This document shows, one piece after another, positions 32,916-36,350 of a stretch of DNA of 36,350 bases; position 1 is the first letter of the stretch; each line of letters begins with the position of its first letter. A program made the position numbers and the translations under genes. The notes below the pieces were generated by a model that was not told the origin of the DNA, searched no databases, and saw only the letters and a program-made list of their open reading frames with translations. Where the stretch lies: NCBI GenBank assembly GCA_025352795.1, contig JANXSF010000040.1, positions 1 through 36,350 of the forward strand. The letters run 5' to 3'. The DNA comes from Acidobacteriota bacterium. Its GTDB lineage: Bacteria; Acidobacteriota; Terriglobia; Bryobacterales; Bryobacteraceae.

Positions 32916-33383
32916 CTAATTTATCTTGCGGCCAATTGATTGGACATGGACTGTTTCGGGCGTCATCGTGTTCCCCCGGAACTCTTTACCGCCATCGACA
33001 ATCACTCCTTTATTAAGAATTTCTACACCTGGGGCTGGGATCACCAGTCCAGTGAAAGAGCAATCCGGGTTCACCGTATAGGTCCCCTTCCCAGGCCGGT
33101 CTGCTGTTATCCCTGAGACGCTTCCCTTTATATTGTCTACTTGTGTGAAGTTGCCCTTGCCATCGTAAACCTGAACAACTGTGCCGTAAATCTGTTCAAT
33201 TTGGCCAACGTATCCAGGCCGCCCCACTGGGACGAATGGTGCCGGACGGGTTCCACTGATCAGAACCCCGTAGGCACCCTTCAATGTCTCATTCGAACAT
33301 TTGAGTTCTTCCGACTGGGCCGGTGTGCACGCTGTTGTCGTCACTACCAATACTGCAATTTTTAACACCATAATCCGATTCAT
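32916..33383 (-). CDS. Small secreted or lipoprotein, hypothetical
   Basis: 155 residues from the ATG at 33383; a longer frame to 33425 adds 14 unrelated residues. MNRIMVLKIAVLVVTTTAC is a signal sequence ending in a possible lipobox Cys. After it come CSNETLKGAYGVLISG, VYDGKGNFTQVDNIKGSVSG and GTYTVNPDCSFTG. The pattern C-S-x-x-T-L-K-G-x-Y-G with a G-x-G-x-x-T repeat recurs, as I recall, in many secreted acidobacterial proteins of unknown role. The two cysteines could form a disulfide. Divergent from the winged-helix gene. Confidence 0.75.
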   Translation of the reverse strand: MNRIMVLKIAVLVVTTTACTPAQSEELKCSNETLKGAYGVLISGTRPAPFVPVGRPGYVGQIEQIYGTVVQVYDGKGNFTQVDNIKGSVSGITADRPGKGTYTVNPDCSFTGLVIPAPGVEILNKGVIVDGGKEFRGNTMTPETVHVQSIGRKIN

Positions 33384-33592
33384 TTTTGATCTCCTTGTGA
33401 TGACCCTTGGTGGGTACCCGACCATTTAACCCGTTGCTCAGGTAGCGTTCAATGTCCAATGGATCATTTTCAAGTTCGAATGAATCTCATTGAGTAGCCC
33501 ATTGAAAACACATCTAATTCGCAATCTGCCTCATCCGCCCTCACGGCCAACAAGTGCTAATATGGGTCGGCTGGACTGGAGCATTATTGAGA

Positions 33593-35805
33593 ATGGAACC
33601 GCAACCAAATCCATCTCCGCGCACTATTTTTGGACCATTTGAGTTCGAGGCAAATACGGGGGAACTGCGGAAGAATGGCGTACGGCTCCGCTTGACAGGG
33701 CAACCTCTGCAAATCCTGGTAGTATTGCTGGAGCGGTCCAACGAAGTTGTTGGGCGCGAGGAATTGCAACAACGTTTGTGGAATGGGACCACGTTTGTCG
33801 ATTTTGAACACGGCTTGAATGCCGCCATCAACAAGCTTAGGCAAACTCTTGGCGATTCGGTCGACCAACCGCGTTGGGTCGAAACCCTTCCAGCACGCGG
33901 TTATCGTTTTATTGGCGCATTGCGGTACTCACATCCAGAGCATGTTCTTGAAATGACCGTCTCGCCTCCCAGTGAAGATTCAACCGAAGAACTTCAGCCA
34001 GCGGCGGAACAGGTACAACCCGTATCCGGCAGTTCTCTCCACCTTACCCGTAGGCAGTCCAGCTTGGCTTTGGTAGGGATCGCCGTGTTGGCCACTGCGG
34101 GTTTCGCGGCAATAAGATTTGTCCGCAAGCCCCTTCCGAATCCCACATCCCCCTTAGTGCGATTTCGAATCCCCATTCCCACCGAACTGACCCTTGCAGA
34201 AGCCCAAGGTTTTTCCGTCTCGCCAGATGGCCGAACAATGGTATACGCAGCAAAAGGTAGTGACCACAGCTACCGTTTATGGGTACAGCCCCTGGATTCG
34301 TTGTTGCCAAGAATGCTACCCGGCACCGAGGGTGCCATCGGAGCAATCTGGTCGCCCGATAGCAAATTTGTCGCTTTCTACGCGGATGGTAAATTGAAAA
34401 GAACCGATCTAAACGGTGGTCCAACAAGTTTGATTGCACAGGTTTCTAGCACTGTCCTTGGGGGCGATTGCAGCCGCGATGGAACCATTATTTTCGGAAC
34501 GGAGACGCCGGGCGTGATGCGGGTCGATGCAAATGGTGGAGAAGCCGTCGTGGTTACAACACGGGACCCTGCCCGGGGCGATCGAGTAAATGGCTGGCCC
34601 ACATTTCTTCCGGACGGCCGCCATTTTTTGTATTTCGCTTTTCCTGGGCCGCTGATAACTTGGGGATCTTTGCTGGATCAATCGACATAAAACCCGAAGA
34701 GCAAAGTCTAAAGCGTCTGGCTGCGACTTCCTTTGGTGCCGGATTCGTGCCCACCCCAGATGGGAACGGAATCGTTCTCTTTCAGCGAGAAAGCACTCTA
34801 TTTTCCCAGAATTTCAATGTATCCCGGCTGGAGTTTACTGGTGAAATCAGGAAGCTTGCCGAACATGTAGGAAACACACGCGCATATGGGTACTTCGCTG
34901 GTTCGCCAAATGTGTTGATCCACCGCGGAGGGAGTGGGAATCTTGGCCAACTCACTTGGTTTGACCGCGAAGGAAAGCGGCTTGGGACGGCAGGCCAACA
35001 GTTTGGGATGGACTCCGCCCCTGACATTTCGCGGGACGGATCGCGAATTGCTTTAAGCACGACTTTGGGAGACCATTCGGATGTTTGGGTTCATGATATC
35101 TCCCGCGATGTTATCCAAAGGATTACCTACCCAGCACTGAATCAAACACCAATTTGGTCGCCGGATGGCAGAAGAATTGTTCTCAGTTCTGGACGGGCCG
35201 GGCAGTATGATTTGTATCAGATTGATGCCGCCGGAGGAAACGAAAAACTGCTATACAAGTCCCGCGAAAGCAAGCGCGCAACCTCCTGGTCCGCCGATGG
35301 GCGGTATCTGCTATACAACGCGCAAGCCGCGAAATACGGAATCTGGTTGTTGCGCATGGAAGGTGAAGTCGCCCCGCAACCAATCGGCTTGACCACGGGA
35401 CGATTCAACCAACGGGACGGCGTGTTTTCACCCGATGCGAAATGGATTGCTTACGTGTCCGACGAGTCCGGGGCGGGGGAAGTCTATCTCCAGTCCTTTT
35501 CCGCTGCCGCCGCCAGCCTGGAAAATGGACCGAAGGTTTTGATTTCGCGCGGAGGGGGAACAAGGCCGCGCTGGCGGGCCGATGGCAAGGAGCTTTTTTA
35601 TCGCGCAAGCAATGGAAGGCTGATGTCAGTAGCTCTATCAACATCTCCTCTTCAACCCAGCGTCCCGAAAAGCCTTTTCTGGATGGAGGGTGCACGTTGG
35701 GATCCTACTCCGGATGGAAAGCGCTTCCTGATTGTAGTTCCCATGGACAAAGCTTTGCAGCCATTCACGGTGGTTTTGAATTGGCAAAATGAAGGTAACC
35801 GATAG
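33593..35805 (+). pseudogene. Winged-helix (CadC-type) membrane regulator with TolB repeats, frameshifted
   Basis: From the ATG at 33593: an OmpR/CadC winged-helix DNA-binding domain (about 8-100; LLERSNEVVGREELQQRLW and WVETLPARGYRFIG), a single membrane segment (about 155-175; ALVGIAVLATAGFAAI), then TolB/PD40 propeller repeats (SVSPDGRTMVYA, IWSPDSKFVAFYA). The frame ends at 34690 with an unrelated tail after FLPDGRHFLYF. The neighbouring frame resumes at once with NLGIFAGSIDIKPEE and continues SPDGRRIVLSS, SADGRYLLYN, SPDAKWIAYVS to 35805. A one-base loss between about 34623 and 34638, where T runs occur, explains it; corrected length 737 residues. Domain layout is that of one-component membrane regulators common in acidobacteria. 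Decay or assembly error. Confidence 0.82.
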
Positions 35806-35996
35806 AAGGGCAAAGCTCGGGACGCCTTGCAACAACTCCAAGGCAAGCCTTATTTAGTTCCATGGCGCTGGAGACTTGTTTGGATTGGGCTTAAGTAAAG
35901 TGCGTGAAAAGCTCAGCCGCCGCGATAATAATTCGATAAGTGGATTTGCTAAACATAAAAATTTCCTTAATGTGGATTGGCTTGGGCCGTCCGACG

Positions 35997-36025
35997 GGAG
36001 CGGGTAGACCAGGGTCACCCGCTCC
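35997..36025. other. Intergenic palindrome
   Basis: GGAGCGGGT and ACCCGCTCC make a perfect 9-bp stem around an 11-base loop, about 190 bases past the regulator stop and about 50 bases past the PEP-CTERM stop on the other strand. No T-tract follows. It may be a terminator without tail or a REP-like palindrome. Confidence 0.45.
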
Positions 36026-36072
36026 GTAACAATGGTGATTCGGACAATGCGTCGCCCCATGTTGGGAAGGAG

Positions 36073-36228
36073 CTAGCGCTGCCTCCTCCGCAGCAATGCC
36101 AGACCGCAAAGTCCCAGCCCGCTTAAGGTCCAAGCGGCCGGTTCCGGCGTTGCCACTGCTCCGTAAATCGCATCGCCTGGGGTGGAATTGCCGATAAACG
36201 CCCCTGCGCCGGCGCTAGCCCGTATATC
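36073..36228 (-). pseudogene. PEP-CTERM protein C-terminus, upstream part out of frame or beyond the window
   Basis: Minus-strand reading gives GAFIGNSTPGDAIYGAV, then ATPEPAAWTLSGLGLCGLALLRRRQR and TAG at 36073. That is a complete PEP-CTERM sorting tail: PEP motif, hydrophobic segment, arginine tail. The frame is closed upstream by TGA at 36229-36231. Another frame from the window edge (VVRYTVSYQ, then YLSGEIYGL) may be the continuation, so a frameshift near 36200-36235 is likely. Most of the protein lies outside the window. Confidence 0.6.
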
Positions 36229-36350
36229 TCACCAGAGAGGTAACCAAAGGCCTGAACCAACAGCCTAAACATATGTATCAAAACATGTTTTAGCAGAAAG
36301 GGAAAAGGCCTTTGATATGACACAGTGTAGCGAACAACAGTTCCAGTTTT

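Noticed and set aside
1-36350. CRISPR array, tRNA or rRNA genes, prophage
   Set aside because: No regularly spaced repeats, cloverleaf sequences, ribosomal RNA stretches or phage structural genes were recognised on either strand by eye; a tRNAscan or Infernal run would be needed to exclude a tRNA completely.

Overview
This window most likely comes from an acidobacterium of the Solibacter/Bryobacter type. The strongest clue is a protein carrying the C-terminal domain catalogued as TIGR03437, an expansion typical of Solibacter-like genomes. PEP-CTERM sorting tails near both ends, a winged-helix/TolB-repeat sensor protein, and DUF4331/DUF4198 proteins fit the same picture. Assignment to a genus is not possible from sequence reading alone.

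Layout. (1) 1-605: a damaged, left-truncated PEP-CTERM gene. (2) 708-4309: four consecutive GT2 glycosyltransferases, probably for a surface polysaccharide. (3) 4321-5408, minus strand: a PII nitrogen-signalling protein and a VapBC-type toxin-antitoxin pair. (4) 5492-16685: ten tightly packed plus-strand genes encoding every step from guanine/xanthine to glyoxylate: xanthine dehydrogenase (two subunits), guanine deaminase, OHCU decarboxylase, urate oxidase, HIU hydrolase, allantoate amidohydrolase, allantoinase, ureidoglycine aminohydrolase and a ureidoglycolate amidohydrolase-like protein. Most neighbours overlap by 4-10 bases. (5) 16719-24850: a frameshifted metallo-beta-lactamase-like/TIGR03437 gene, gatB, a methyltransferase, a secreted S9 peptidase, a triple-BON protein, a secreted beta-propeller protein and a DUF2237 protein. 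(6) 24916-25063: an inverted pair of REP-like repeats. (7) 25095-27974: a BNR-repeat protein translationally coupled to a MoaD/ThiS-like protein ending in Gly-Gly-Arg, a fatty acid hydroxylase-family membrane protein, and a frameshifted DUF1801 gene. (8) 28309-31801, minus strand: DUF4331, DUF4198 and HupE/UreJ-like genes. (9) 31934-36350: a second VapBC-type pair, a small secreted protein, a frameshifted winged-helix/TolB-repeat regulator and a damaged PEP-CTERM tail.

How the parts fit. The purine operon converts guanine to glyoxylate and would release all the purine nitrogen as ammonia. It is a salvage route for nitrogen and carbon, and the nearby PII gene is at least thematically related. 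The glycosyltransferases and PEP-CTERM remnants point to an envelope/exopolysaccharide lifestyle. Three genes can be read through only if one or more small indels are corrected, and both PEP-CTERM copies are also broken. This is either gene decay or residual assembly error and should be settled before those genes are interpreted. No rRNA, tRNA, CRISPR array, insertion sequence or phage gene was recognised.
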